A stretch of DNA of 64,000 nucleotides from Tolypeutes matacus (lineage: Eukaryota; Chordata; Mammalia; Cingulata; Chlamyphoridae), in contig JAKSZT010054001.1 in assembly GCA_026826555.1 (NCBI GenBank), forward strand, positions 1 to 64,000. Direction: 5' to 3'. The first letter of the stretch is position 1. Every line of letters starts with the position of its first letter. A program made the position numbers and the translations under genes. Positions 36,231 through 48,240 of this stretch are shown here, one piece after another. The notes under the pieces were generated by a model that ran no database searches, was not told where the DNA came from, and worked only from the letters and a program-made list of their open reading frames with translations.

Positions 36231-36602
36231 AGCTGCTTCCGTTTCCCTGCTGCTCTGACAAACACCACACTAGCGGCTGGCTTAACAGTGGGAATCGCCT
36301 TCAGGGCTGGAAGGCTTTCTTGCTACCCGGGTGGTAACAGGTGCTGACTGCAGGCTCCTCAGCATTCCCCCCACACAGCCAGGCTCTCGCCCTTCCCTTC
36401 CGGTTCGACTTCCGGCTTCGGCTCCTCCCCGTGGCTTTTTTCTGTAAAGCCTCCGGTAATAGGACTAAGACCCACCCTGGTCCAGTTTGCCACATTTTAA
36501 CTACAAATAACGTCTTCAAAAGGCCCTGTCTACTGTGAGTTCACATCACAGGAGTGGCTTAAGAACATGCTTTTTCTGGGATACATAGCTTGATCTACCA
36601 CA
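36231..36602 (-). mobile_element. MLT1-type LTR
   Basis: Reversed MLT1 layout: gtttccctgctgctctgaca, ggcttaacagtgggaatcg, cctccggtaataggactaag and ccctgtctactgtgagttca. Moderately diverged. Confidence 0.78.
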
Positions 36603-38046
36603 GCAGCCTGGAAACCTTTCCAAAGATTTGAAATTTGAAAAAATAAAAAGGAAAACAAAAATCTCATTCGACTATTAAAGAAAAATTATGGATTTGTCAC
36701 ATTCTAAGCAGAGATTCTGGGGGTCCCCAGATATCCACCACCACAGGGCTCTCTCTCTCTGGAAATAATTGAGAGGATTCATGAGCATATATGGGGAAAA
36801 ACACATCTTGATTTTCATATACATTCTATTGCAATTTAACATTTCATCTAATTATGAATGTCAGAACAGTATTGACAGTACCTGTGACTTTACCACCAAT
36901 AAAATCACCAATATGTACATACCACATTAGAGTTCTATGTTGCAAACTTCTCAAATATTATGTATGCTCATTACTACTTCAATTTTGCTATTTAAAGTGT
37001 TAATAAAGAAGTGTATGTATAAAACAGAGGGGAGAGGGAAAGGGAAGGGAGGGGAGATTGGCACAGAGGGAGAGAAAGAGGGAAAGGAAGAGGAAGAAGA
37101 AGAGGTGAAAGAATGAGTTTCAAAAATAATTACATAACTATGCAAGTAAATATTGAACTTGGATGCATATATCTCAGCCAACAATTGTATATCAAGTGCC
37201 TGTTTCAGGCAGATGCTAAGAACTGGGGCAAAAAAAGTGGTAAACGTCTTTTTCTCAAGAAGCTCAGTTTAAAGCTCATCTAATCAAATTTTCATCAAGC
37301 AAATATGAATCCACCAAGCACTACCAGTGACTATTAAATTACATATGTGGTGCCAGGACTCAAAAAGAATAGTTGATCAGACACGGTATGAAACCATTTA
37401 AAATTACAGGGTGTTATATGATAATCCAATTCTAATGAGGGTCCAGACAAGAAGGTTACACAGCTCTGAGGAGGGAGAGGTCCCTGAGGGCTGGAAGGAA
37501 CCGGAAGACATCCTAAGGAAGGGCAAGCTAAGCTTTCCCAACCTGGAATGTCAAAGGTAGGAAGCAGTAAGATATCAAGTTTGGATTATAGCGGTGATTA
37601 GACCACTGTGCCTACAACAGAAGGTATGTGTAGTGTCATGGAAGAGGTTACTTATAAGGTTATCTAGATCCAAGTTTTATAAGGTTCCACATACCAGGCT
37701 GTGTCTAAATTTCCATTGCCACCAAGATCATTTTAGAATTAGTAAATAATCAATGCTCCTTTCCATACCAACAGAGAATCAGAAGCTGATAAGGGGGTTC
37801 TCAATCCCAGTGGTTGCCAATAATTAATGAACTTTTTTTCAAAAGGAAATAAGACCAGTGGTAGGGGCCATCAGTCTTATATTCTTTATTCTTTCCTCTT
37901 TCCCACACATTATCTGATTATCTGAAAAAATTGGCTTCAGAACATGGGTGAGCTTCTATTTGGGTACAGGGGCAATTTCCTGTCAGTTTTAAGCCTAGGA
38001 GGCCCTCTAGAGGTTTAATGAAATATGTTAGCACAAGAATCTTCGA
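36603..38046. other. unique sequence with a polypurine tract
   Basis: A GGA/GAA polypurine tract of about 85 bases lies at 37027-37112. No gene or further repeat is recognised. Confidence 0.5.
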
Positions 38047-38190
38047 AGACTGGTTCTCAACCATTGCTGCCTATTAGAATTACCTGGGGAGTTTCAGAAA
38101 ATTCTGATGCTGGTTCCCACCCCCAGATATTGTGATTTAATGATATTGCATTGAAGCCTGGACATCAGAATATTTTAAAGATTTCTCAGG
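38047..38190 (+). mobile_element. MER5A-like hAT MITE
   Basis: ctggttctcaaccattgctg, ttagaattacctggggagtt, tggttcccacccccagatat and gcctggacatcagaatattt follow the MER5A order. The right terminal repeat is eroded. Confidence 0.82.
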
Positions 38191-38191
38191 T

Positions 38192-38685
38192 TTATAATTA
38201 TTCTTAAAATCAGATCGTGTTAGCCCTCCAATTTTGTGGTTCTTTTTCAAAGTTGTTTTGGCTATTCTAGATCTTTTGCATTTTCATATGAATTTTAAAA
38301 ATCAGCTTATCAATTTCTACCTAAAAGAAATGTCTGCTTGGATTTTGATTGAGGTTACTTTGAATCTGCAGATCAAAATCTTAATAATATTGAGTCTTCT
38401 GACCCATGAAGATAGTATGTCTCTCTTACTTAGGTCTTCTTTAATTTCAATCAGCAGTGTTTCATAATGTTCAGTATATAGGTGGTGGAAGAGCTGGAGC
38501 CCTTATCCACTGCTGGTGTGAATTGAAAATGTCACAACCACTTTGGAAAAGTTTGGCTTTTTAAAAAAAAGTTAAATATACACCTATCATATAATCCAGC
38601 CATTCCAACCCAAGTGTTTACCCAAGAGAAATAAAAGCATCCATCAAAAGACTCACACAAAATGTTCATGCACCTTTATCTATTT
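38192..38685. mobile_element. old L1 with internal inversion
   Basis: 38192-38470 is L1 ORF2 on the minus strand (tttggctattctagatcttt, aatcagcttatcaatttcta, gaggttactttgaatctgca). 38480-38685 is ORF2 C-terminus on the plus strand (cttatccactgctggtgtga, ctatcatataatccagccat, aagagaaataaaagcatcca). Opposite arms of one element fit a twin-priming inversion. Its right side is cut by the younger L1. Confidence 0.7.
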
Positions 38686-40779
38686 GGTTCGTGGTAAAGC
38701 ATTCATATAGCATGTGTCCTTTTGTGTCTAGCTTGCTTCACTCAACATAATGTCCTCCAGGTTCATCCATGTTGTCATATGCTTTACGACTTCATTTCTT
38801 CTTACAGCTACATAATATTCCATCATGTGAATAGACCGCAGTTTGCTTATCCATTCGTCTGTTGATGGACACCTGGGTTGTTTCCAACTTTTGGCAATGG
38901 TGAATAATGTTGCTATGACCATCGGTGTGCAGATGTCTGTTCGTGTCACTGCTCTCAGTTCTTCTGGGTATATACCCACTAGTGGTAATGCTGGGTCACA
39001 TGGCAAGTCTATATTCAACTTCTTTAGGAACTGCCAAACAATCCTCCACAGTGGCTGTCCCATTCTGCATTCCCACCAACAATGAATAAGTGTTCCTATC
39101 TCTCCACATCCGCTCCAACACTTGAAGTTCTCTGTCTTTTTAATAGTGGCCGTTCTGATAGGTGTGAAATGATAGCTCATTGTAGTTTTGATTTGCATTT
39201 CCCTAATCATGAGTGATGTTGAGTATTTCTTCATGTGTTTTTTTGCTATTTGAATTTCTTCTTTGGAGAAATGTCTATTCAAGTCTTTGGCCCATTTTTT
39301 AATTGGGTCGTTTGTCTTTTTATTGTTGAGTTGTAACATCTCTTTATATATCCTGGATATTAAACCCTTACCAGATATGTGATTTCCAAGTATTTTTTCC
39401 CATTGAGTTGGCTGTCTTTTCACCCTTCTGACAAAGTCCTGTGAGGTGCAAAAGTGTTTAATTTTGAGGAGGTCCCATTTATCTATTTTTCCTTTTGTTG
39501 CACGTGCTTTAGGTGTAAGATCCAAGAAACCACTACCGACTACAAGGTCTTGAAGATGTTTCCCTACATTTTCTTCTAGTAGTTTTATGGTCCTGGCTTT
39601 TATATTTAGATCTTTGATCCATTTTAAGTTGATTCCTGTATAGGGGGTGAGATAGGGGTCCTCTTTTATTCTTTTGGTTATAGATATCCAGTTCTCCCAC
39701 ACCATTTGTTGAAGGGACTGTTTTTTCCCATTAGCATGGACTTGGTAGGTTTGTCAAAAACCAGTTGACTGGATAGGTGAGGGTTTATTTCTGGGTTCTC
39801 AATTCTATTCCACTGATCGATGTGTCTATCTTTATGCCAGTACCATACTTTTTTGACCACTGTAGCTTTGTAATATGTTTCAAGGTCAGACAGTGAAATT
39901 CCTCCCACGTCACCCTTTTTTTTAGAATGCTTTTGGCTATTCAGGTGCACTTACCGTTCCAGATGAATTTGGTAATTGCCTTCTCTAGTTCTGTAAGGTA
40001 AGATGTTGGGATTTTGATTGGTATTACATTGAATCTATAAATCAGTTTGGGTAAGATTGACATCTTCATGATATTTATTCTTCCAGTCTATGAACATGGA
40101 ATGTCTTTCCATTTGTTTAGGTCTTTTTAAATGTCTTTTAGCATCGTTTTTTAGTTTTCTGCATATAAGTCCTGTACTTCTTTGGTTAAATTAACTCCTA
40201 GGTATTTGAATCTTTTTTTTGCTCCTAAAAATAGGATTTTTCCCCTAATTTCTTCCTCAGGTTGTTCAGTACTAGTGTACAAAAACATTACTGATTTTTG
40301 TGTGTTGGTCTTGTATCCTGCCACTTTGCTGAACTAGTTTATTAGCTCAAGTAGCGTTGTCGTGGATAATTCAGAATTTTCTAAGTACAGGATCATGTCA
40401 TCCACAAACAATGAGAGTTTTACTTCCTCTTTTCCTATTTGGATGCCTTTAATTTTTTTTTTTTTTCTTGTCTAATTGTGCTAGCTAGAACTTCTAGTAC
40501 AATATTGAATAACAATGGTGACAGTGGGCATCCTTGTCTTGTTCCTGATCTTAGAGGGAAAACTTTCAACCTTTCTCCATTGAGTATGATGTTGGCTGTG
40601 GGTCTTTCATATATGCCTTTTATCATATTGAGGAATTTTCCTTCTATTCCTATCTTTTGAAGTGTTTTCATCAAAGAAAGGATGCTGGATTTTGTTGAAT
40701 GCCTTTTCTGCATTGATTGAGATGATCATAAGGTTTTTTTCCTTCAGTTTGTTAATGTGGTGTATTACATTGGTTGATT

Positions 40780-40783
<4 letters not shown>

Positions 40784-40813
<30 letters not shown>

Positions 40814-40865
40814 GGGAGGTACCGGGGATCGAACCCCAGTCTCTCCATATGGTAGACGTTTCCCA
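40784..40865 (-). mobile_element. short tRNA-head SINE in L1 ORF2
   Basis: A T-run of about 25 followed by cgggaggtaccggggatcga, ccccagtctctccatatgg. Duplication gttgattttct at 40773-40783 and 40866-40876. It lacks a DAS body; a tRNA-only SINE. Confidence 0.92.
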
Positions 40866-41726
40866 GTTGATTTTCTTATGTTGAAAAAGCCTTGCATACC
40901 AGGAATAAATCTCACGTGATCATGATATATAAGTCTTTTGATATGCTGTTGGATTTGATTTGTAAGTATTTTGTTGAGAATTTTTGCATCTATATTCATT
41001 AGAGAGATTGGTCTGTGATTTTCTTTTCTTGTAGAATCTTTATCTGGCTTTGGTATTAGGGTGATGTTGGCTTCATAAAATGTGTTGGGTAATTCCCTCC
41101 TCTTCAATTTTTTGGAAGATTTAAACAGGATTGGTGTCAATTCTTTTCGAAATGCTTAGTAGAATTCACCTGTGAAGCCATCTGGTCCTGGACTTTTCTT
41201 TGCTGGGAGATTTTTGATGACGGATTTAATCTCCTTAAATGTGATTGGTTTGGTAAGTTCTTGTATTCCTTGTGGCGTCAGTGTAGGTTGGTTGTGTGTT
41301 TCTAGAAATTTGTCCATTTCATCTAGGTTGTCTTGTTTGTTGGCATATAGTTTCTCAGAATATCCTCTTATGATTCTATATATTTCTGTGGGGTCATTTG
41401 TAACTACGCCCCTTTCATTTCTGATTGTATTTATTTGCATCTTCTCTCTTTTTTTCTTTGTTAGTGTAGCTAGGGGTTTGTCAATTTTATTGATCTTCTC
41501 AAAGAACCAGCTTTTGGTTTTGTTGATTTTCTCTATTGTTTTTATTTTTATTATCTTTATTATTTCTTTCCTCTCCTTGCTTTGGGATTGGTTTGCTTTT
41601 CTTTTTCTAGTTTCTCTAGTTGTTCAGTTAAATCTTTGAGTTTAGCTCTTTCTTGTTTTTTAATATAGGCATTTAGGGCTATATATTTCCCTCTCAAGAC
41701 TGCCTTCACTTTATCCCATAAGTTTT

Positions 41727-41772
41727 TTGTTTTTTGTTGTTGTTGTTGTTGTTACCAAATGCAACATTTACT
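41727..41772 (-). mobile_element. 46-base micro-retroposon in L1 ORF2
   Basis: An insert of 46 bases reading on the minus strand agtaaatgttgcatttggta followed by (CAA)n and an A-rich end. Flanked by a perfect 14-base duplication atcccataagtttt (41713-41726 and 41773-41786). The parent RNA is not identified. Confidence 0.85.
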
Positions 41773-42670
41773 ATCCCATAAGTTTTGATACGTTGTATTC
41801 TCATTTTCATTTGTCTCAATATATTTACTGATTTCCCTTGCAATTTCTTCTTTGACCCACCAATTATTTAGGAGTTTGTTGTTCAGTCTCTACACATTTT
41901 CGACTTTGCTTTTTTCCTGTCTATTATTGATTTCTAGTTTTATTCCATTATCATCTGAGAAGGTGCTTTGTATAATTTCAATCTTTTTTTTATTTATTGA
42001 GAGCTGCATTGTGACCTAACATATGGTCTATCCTAGAGAAAGATCCATGGGCACTTGAGAGAATGTATAACCTGCTGAGTTTGGATGCAGTGTTTTGTAT
42101 ATGTCTGTTAGGTCTATCTTGTTTATTATATTGTTCAAGTTCTCTGTTTCCTTGTTGATCTTCTGTCTAGTTGTTCTATCTAACAATGTGAGTGGGGTGT
42201 TGAAGTCTCCAACGATTATTGTAGAAATGTCTATTTCTCCCTTCAGTTTTGCCAGAGTTTATGGCATATATTTTGGGGCACTCTGGTTAGGTGCGTAGAT
42301 ATTTATGACTATTATATATTCCTGGTAGAGTGTCCCTTTTATTAATATATAATGGCCTTCTGTATCTCTTATAACATTTTTGCATTTAAAGTCTGTTTTG
42401 TCTGATATTGGTATAGCTACCCCTGCTCTTTTCTGGTTACTATTCACGTGGAGTATCTTTTTCCAACCTTTCACTTTAGCCGGTTTGTATCCCTGGGTCT
42501 AAGGTGGGTTTCTTGTGAGCAGCATATGGATGGCTCATGTTTTTTTATCCACTCTATCAGCCTCTAAATTTTGATTGGTGAGTTTAATCCATTCACATTC
42601 AATGATATTACTGTAAATGCACTATTTACTTTCTTCATTTTATTCTTTGGTTTTCATATGTCATCTTGTT

Positions 42671-42852
42671 GTTTTTTTTTTTAAGATTTTATTTATTTAT
42701 TCATTTATCCCCCCCTTGCTGCTTGTGCTCGCTGGGTCAGCTAACCGCGCCGTGTGGGCGGGCTTGCCTTCACCAGGAGGCCCTGGGAACCGAACCCGGG
42801 GCCTCCCATATGGTAAACGGGAGCCCTACTGACTGAGCCACAGCCGCTTCCC
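42671..42852 (-). mobile_element. DAS SINE between L1 ORF2 and ORF1
   Basis: T-run, reversed body ttgctgcttgtgctcgctgg and head ggcctcccatatggtaaacg, ending gccacagccgcttccc. Duplication tgtcatcttgtt at 42659-42670 and 42853-42864. About as well preserved as the SINE at 22387-22584, so probably of similar age. Confidence 0.95.
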
Positions 42853-43891
42853 TGTCATCTTGTTTTTGTCTGTCTTTTTACTCTTTTGGTTATCCTTTCT
42901 GCTATTCTTTCTTCTATATTCTCCTCCAAGCCTCTCTCTCTCTTGTCTTTTTCTTTTGGGTTCTAAGGCTTCCTTTAATATTTCCTGCAAAGGTGGATTC
43001 TTTTTTGCAAACTCTCTTAGTTTCTGTTTGTTTGTGAATATTTTGTTCATATTTGAAGGACAGTATTGCTGGACAAAGAATTCTCAGCTGGCAGTTTTTC
43101 TCTTTTAGTTTCCTAATTGTATCATACCACTGTCTTCTCACCCCCATGGTTTCTGATGACAAATCTGTGCTAAGTCTTACTGGATCCCTTGTACTTGATC
43201 GTTTGCTTCTCTCTTGCTGCTCTGAGAATTTTCTCTTTATCTTTGATATTTGACATCTTGAGTAGTATGTGTCTTGGCATAGGTCTATTTGGATTTATTC
43301 TGATTAGGGTACAGTGTGCTTCTTGGACATGTAAGTTCATTTCTTTTGTGAAAGTTGGGAAATTTTCAGCTATTATTTCCTCAAATACTCTTTCTGCCGC
43401 TTTTCCCTTCTCTTCTCCTTCTGGAACTCCCATGACATGTGTGTTGTTGCATTTTGTGTTGTCATTCAACTCTGAACATCTGCTCAATTTTTTCCATTCT
43501 TTTCTCTCTGTTCTTTTCTCTCTTCAATTTTAGCTGTTCTGTCTTTGGTACCACTTATTCTTTCTTCTATCATTTCAAGTCTGCTGTTGTATGCCTCAAA
43601 TGTGTTTTTGACCTCACCTATTGTGTCTTTTATTCCCATGAGCTCTGTTACTTTTCTGTTCAGGATTTCAAATTCTTCTTTGCTTTCGCTCAGTGTCTTC
43701 TTGATGTCATTTATCTCTTTAACTATTTTGTCTTTCAACTCATTAATTTGATTTTGGAAATTTGTGCTCATCTTGCTGATTAGTTCTCTCAAATTCTGCA
43801 TCTCTTCTGGGATTTTGATGTATTCCTTTTCTTGGGCCATGTCTTCTATTTTCTTAGTATGGCTCGTAAATTTTTGCTGGTGTTTAGGCAT
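42853..43891 (-). pseudogene. L1 ORF1 (RNA-binding chaperone), disrupted
   Basis: L1 ORF1 proteins are trimeric coiled-coil RNA chaperones. Here 43484-43891 encodes the N-terminal Lys/Glu-rich coiled coil starting MPKHQQKFTSHTKKIEDM. 43170-43487 encodes the RRM region with VMGVPEGEEKGKAAERVFEE and RPMPRHILLKMSN. 42853-43050 encodes the C-terminal domain (MNKIFTNKQKLREFAKK). The three pieces lie in different frames, so the gene carries at least two frameshifts. The C-terminus abuts the SINE duplication. Confidence 0.88.
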
Positions 43892-43954
43892 CTGGTTAGG
43901 ATGTAGTTTACTCAGATGCTCAATCTCTTTCTCTTTTATAGGGCTTTAGTGGCA

Positions 43955-45085
43955 GGAGGCTGTGAGTTACCACAGCTCTTTGATTTTTGGCTCGACTTGA
44001 ATTGTTAGGATTGCCCTGCTGGTTGATCAAAACTGGGCACTGGACCCAGTAATTGGTTGTAGAGTTGCTTCCTAGGGCCTTGGCAGGGAGGCTATAGAGG
44101 CCAGAAAAAGCCTCTTCTACTTATTTTTAATTTTCTTGTGTGCACTTCCTTGGTGTGCCAGGAGATCGCGCTCTTTGGCAGCTCTCAATTCAATGCCTGG
44201 TCGGAGTGTATTTGTTGTAACATAGACCAGATCAATGTGATAGAGCTTCCTGTCTGTAGGCTAAGATCCTTGTAATTCAAACTTTCTCTGAGACAGTTCT
44301 CCAGCCTTCTCTGGCAGCCCCCTCCCTTTTCCTAGCTAGGAAATATTTCCACTCCCCTCTGAGTCCTCAACAATCAGTCCCTGTTAGTAGAGAAGGATAT
44401 TCAGAAGGTTGTATATCTTTAGCCCCTTGCAAGCTCCAAGGTAAACCATGGCAGCCCCACCCGGCCTTGAGGGGCCCTTCAGACATAGCAGACCAAATTT
44501 GTGAGTCAACAAACTGAATCAGCCTTAGGCTGTGTCCCTCTTGCTCCACTTTCCTGTGCAGTCCTCAACAATTAGTCCAGGCTAGAAGAGAGGGAGATTG
44601 CAAGGGTAGGATTTCTCCAGTCCTTAGCAAACCACTGTGTGGTCTCACCTGGCCTGGAAGGGCAAACCACTGTGTGGTCTTACCTGGTCTGGAAGGGCTC
44701 TTGGGGCACAGCAGACCAAATTTGTGGGTCAGAAGCTGAGTCAGCCCTAGGCTGTATCCCTCTCTTTCCCCTTTCCTGGGGTGGTAAATCCCTGGAGCCC
44801 CCTTTGTCTCTAGTCACAGGCCCGGAGGCCTGAGAATTCTAAAGAGTCTTTAGTGTGGGGGAGGGTGCCAGCAGCAGCAGCCACTGCTGGTTCCAACTCA
44901 TGGTTCTATCGTTGCGATTTCCCTCTTCTGTCCCTCTCTCCTCTGAGTGGTGTGCTGCCTTCACCTGCTGTCCTAAACCCCAGAAGATCTTTTGGGGGGC
45001 TGTTTCAGCCTGTCCTCTAGCTATTTTTCTGGAAAAGAGATTCCTGTGTCTTACTAGTCTGCCATCTTCCTGGAACTCCTCCAAA
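43955..45085 (-). promoter_or_regulatory. L1 5' UTR / internal promoter region
   Basis: About 1.1 kb upstream of ORF1. The 5' extremity has ccaggaagatggcagactag, which includes a core resembling a YY1 site (aagatggc) at the place L1 promoters carry one. The middle holds repeated modules (gcaaaccactgtgtggtct occurs twice, 44628-44646 and 44664-44682, and the cagaccaaatttgtg block occurs twice), suggesting partial tandem duplication in the promoter. Activity not inferred. Confidence 0.7.
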
Positions 45086-46339
45086 TATTCTTAAACAATC
45101 TTTTTTGTTGGGTCCTGGACATCATGCAGCTATGGAATTGGTGTGGGAGGGACTGTGATAAATGAGCCACACTAAGGCATTAAAACTTTCTTCTCCCGTA
45201 CACGCAAAGTCTCTATGAGGTTCTTCTGGAAATGAAGGAATAACCACCACCTTCTGGTGGTGGGCAGAAGGGGAATGTGTGGGAGTTGTCCAGAGCAAGG
45301 CTGGGGATTCAATCAGCACGAGGAACAGGGATTCCCTTGAGGAAGGCAGAAAAATGAAAATTGGGAGGAAAAATGGAGTCCAAATCAGCATGGCAAGAGG
45401 CATTCATAGGCGGAGTAGCAAATAAAGAAAGGTCAGAAAAGGAAGTGGCTCTGTCACAGAACTGACTCTTAGTACAATAATATCACTACATTTCATATTT
45501 CATAGCAGCTGTAAGTTAGAAGAGATGGATGACCTCCAAAAACACTGAGGGGAAATATAAACACTTAAAGCATTGACAATGACACTGGATAATTAGAGAC
45601 CCTACAAAATTCAGCTTACAATAATCATTATAATATTCCAGGTGATTGTGTATTGTGTCTTTGGAATGACATGGTTTCTTAGAACACATTTCCCAAGTTT
45701 ATATCATAACTTTTCATGATATTAGGGAATGGACATTTCTACGAATAACATAGATACAGGATTGTGAAGCATTTTAAGAGAAGTACTTCTATAAATATAG
45801 TGAGAAAAATTGAGTTTGTGAACAACGGAGCGTATACAAGAAGGGCCAAGACACATAGTCACCTAAAGGTCACAGAATGGGACTTTTCTCTTCCTGTTAA
45901 GACCAGAAGCAGTGGACTAGTTTCCATCAGGGAAAATCCTGATTCAATTTAGCAGCTGGAAATCCAGGGATACTCTCTAACCTAGATATCAGACGCGGGT
46001 GGCACCAGATTCAACGGTGTGAGTGGTGCCATAAACCGTGCTTGTTTAGTCTCTGAAGCCTTGGGACCATTTGTCTCTTCCTTTGTTTTCCTTCTTTCCC
46101 TCCCTAAGCCAGACCACAAGTTCTCCGAGGACTTAAATAAGCAGAAGACTTAGATACGGCCTTCCTCTCGCCCCGTCTCCTTCCCCACCTTCAACTCATA
46201 TACTAAATTTTGGGCTCATTAAATTGGTAGTGTAAGTCACCTGGGAGCTGCAGAAACTGCATCCTCAAATTTAAGCCTTGTCAGGAGGGCGTGCAGCGTG
46301 TGTTCGTGGCGGCATCTCCTGGTTGAGTGTGGTATTGAA
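45086..46339. other. unique sequence, nothing recognised
   Basis: No gene or repeat recognised. The L1 target duplication could not be identified on this side. Confidence 0.4.
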
Positions 46340-47690
46340 TCATACGTGTTCTAAAAGAGCAGTTACCAAGCTTTTTGCCCATAGGATCCCTTTACTCTCT
46401 ATAATATTATTAGGACCCCAAAGAGTTTTATATCTATAAATATTTATCATACTATAAATCAAAACTAGGAAAGGTTCATATTTATTTTATTAAAATAGCA
46501 ATAAGTGCTTTGCACATTAATAGAAATAACATACTTTTATGAAATGTAACATTGTTTTCCAAATAAAAAATGAGTGATAATCATGGCATTATTTTAAAAT
46601 TTTCCATAGCTCTAATATTGAGTTAATAAAAGTCATTCAGATTCTCATATCTGCTTCTACATTCAGTCTATGTCAATATGTCGTTTTGGTTGAAGTTTAT
46701 AAAAAGAATCCAGTCTCACATCTATATTTAACCTTTTCAAATAACTGTGGATATTCTTCTTTGATGCTACATCAAAACTTGACAAGTGATAATTTGTTTA
46801 GTTTCACTGTGAAATCTAGAAACATTTCAATAAAATTTTCATACTCAGTTGTATTAAAATCCATTGTCTCTCTTGCATTTTGAATAGATCTTACCCTCGC
46901 ATGATTTCATAACATCATTCTTTGACTGTTTGGAAAATACTGTTTTAATGTGTTATGTAGACCTTCCAAATGTTAATATATTACATTATGTCATAAAATA
47001 GAAAAAAATGCACTTCAGTTTTTCACCAACCAGCTCATCAGCAAAATCTTGAGTATCAATAAAAGTCCAAGTGTTGGGAAAATGTCAAGCTTTCTTAGCT
47101 GAGCACAAGTTTTCCAAAATTCTAATTTTTGCTTGAAAGCTCAAATTTTATCATTGGCAACAAATGCCATTAATTGTTTTCTTTGGAATGACAGATTGAT
47201 TTTTGAGAAATTGTCTGCCCAATACTTAAATCTGAATAACCTTACTTTATCTGTCAGTTGTTCTTTCAAGTAAAAAATGGTGTTCCGTGAAAAAGTGACT
47301 AGTTCAGCTCACAGCTCAAACAGCCTTATAGGTGGCTTCCCTTAAGACAAATTGTGCTTTGGTATGCAGCAGAAGTGCTTCATGCCTACATCCCACTTCA
47401 CCATGCAGAATATTAAAGAGACATATGTGTTCAAGGATCAATATTTAATAAAAATTGATACATCTTTATGCTTCTTCAAAGACATTCATCAGTGCAACTG
47501 GGTTTTAAAAAATGCAGTTTTGTAATAAATTCCTTCCGGCTTAAAACATGTAGAGTGGGTTCTATTCTTATACAAACTGACAGATACAGTAACAATCAAG
47601 AGTATGAAGAGTTCATCATTAAAGCTTTAAGCAGGAAGGGATTTATTACAGAGTATCTGGTACTTACAAAACCAGTGAAGGCCTAAAGGA
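46340..47690 (-). pseudogene. decayed hAT-type transposon remnant
   Basis: The plus-strand left end (gttaccaagctttttgccca, taggatccctttactctc) looks like a hAT terminal region. The minus strand around 47100-47300 can be read as a degraded transposase with the motif string LSFQRKQLMAF and FKQKLEFWKTCAQLRKLD, which recalls the hAT domain of ZBED5/GTF2IRD2-type proteins. Stops and shifts interrupt the frame throughout. Common ancient placental repeat; subfamily not named. The right edge is approximate. Confidence 0.55.
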
Positions 47691-48240
47691 GCGAGTTCTA
47701 GGCTGGGTTTCCAAGACTGGTCTTTGGAACACTGCAAAACTGACCTACCAGGGAAGCTATCTCCTCGTGGACCACTCCTGGATCTCTGCCAAAATCAAAA
47801 AGCCATCCTTGTCTGGGATGCCAGGAACCTGGGAAGTGTACATTGGAAAATACCACAGAAAATCTCTCATTTCCACATCCTTGCTTTCCAACAGAACCAG
47901 CCAAAAAAGGTGCAGGAAATGGCCTTCTCCTCATTTCTATGACCAATATGTAGTGAGTCCATCTCATTGGAAGAACCTAATTTGCATTCAGCTCTCTAGT
48001 AGGAAAGAAATCTTGAAAACATGTTTGGCCTTCTAACTACTCAAACTAGAAGGAAGGTGAAATGAAAAGTGAACAAGCCAATTCATAGTTCCAGTCATAG
48101 TCAACAAAAGCTTTGTTTACAAAAGTCAGTGGCAGCAAATAGCAGATTATTTACTGCTTTTTCTCCAGATGATGGAAAAATCCCCCTACCCACTCATCAG
48201 AATTCAAATAATTCTATCATTTTAAATCATACTTCAATAG
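47691..48240. other. unique sequence, nothing recognised
   Basis: Frames on both strands at 47698-48036 show no domain. It ends at the ERV-L LTR. Confidence 0.4.

Larger units (their letters stand above)
38728..42640 (-). pseudogene. L1 ORF2 (endonuclease-reverse transcriptase), disrupted
   Basis: The endonuclease N-terminal region is recognisable at 42259-42474 (IYAPNQSAPKYM). The RT follows as pieces at 41156-41440 ([17 protein letters not shown]), 40808-41140 ([19 protein letters not shown]) and 40435-40713 ([20 protein letters not shown]). The catalytic block, at about 40382-40412, reads [10 protein letters not shown] with both aspartates kept. The C-terminal 325-codon frame 38728-39705 includes the zinc-knuckle-like [20 protein letters not shown] stop replaces the Gln codon after SEAS, so the last residues found in the other L1 copies are lost. 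At least five frame breaks plus insertions. Confidence 0.9.
38686..45085 (-). mobile_element. near full-length L1
   Basis: Reading on the minus strand from 45085: a 5' UTR of about 1.1 kb beginning ggaggagttccaggaagatg, ORF1 (from 43891), ORF2 (to 38728), and a 3' end that stops about 25 bases short of the L1 terminus seen at 14561, without a poly-A run. Total about 6.4 kb including two SINEs (40784-40865 and 42671-42852) and a 46-base insert (41727-41772). It entered an older L1 at its 3' side. Multiple frameshifts make it inactive. Confidence 0.9.
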
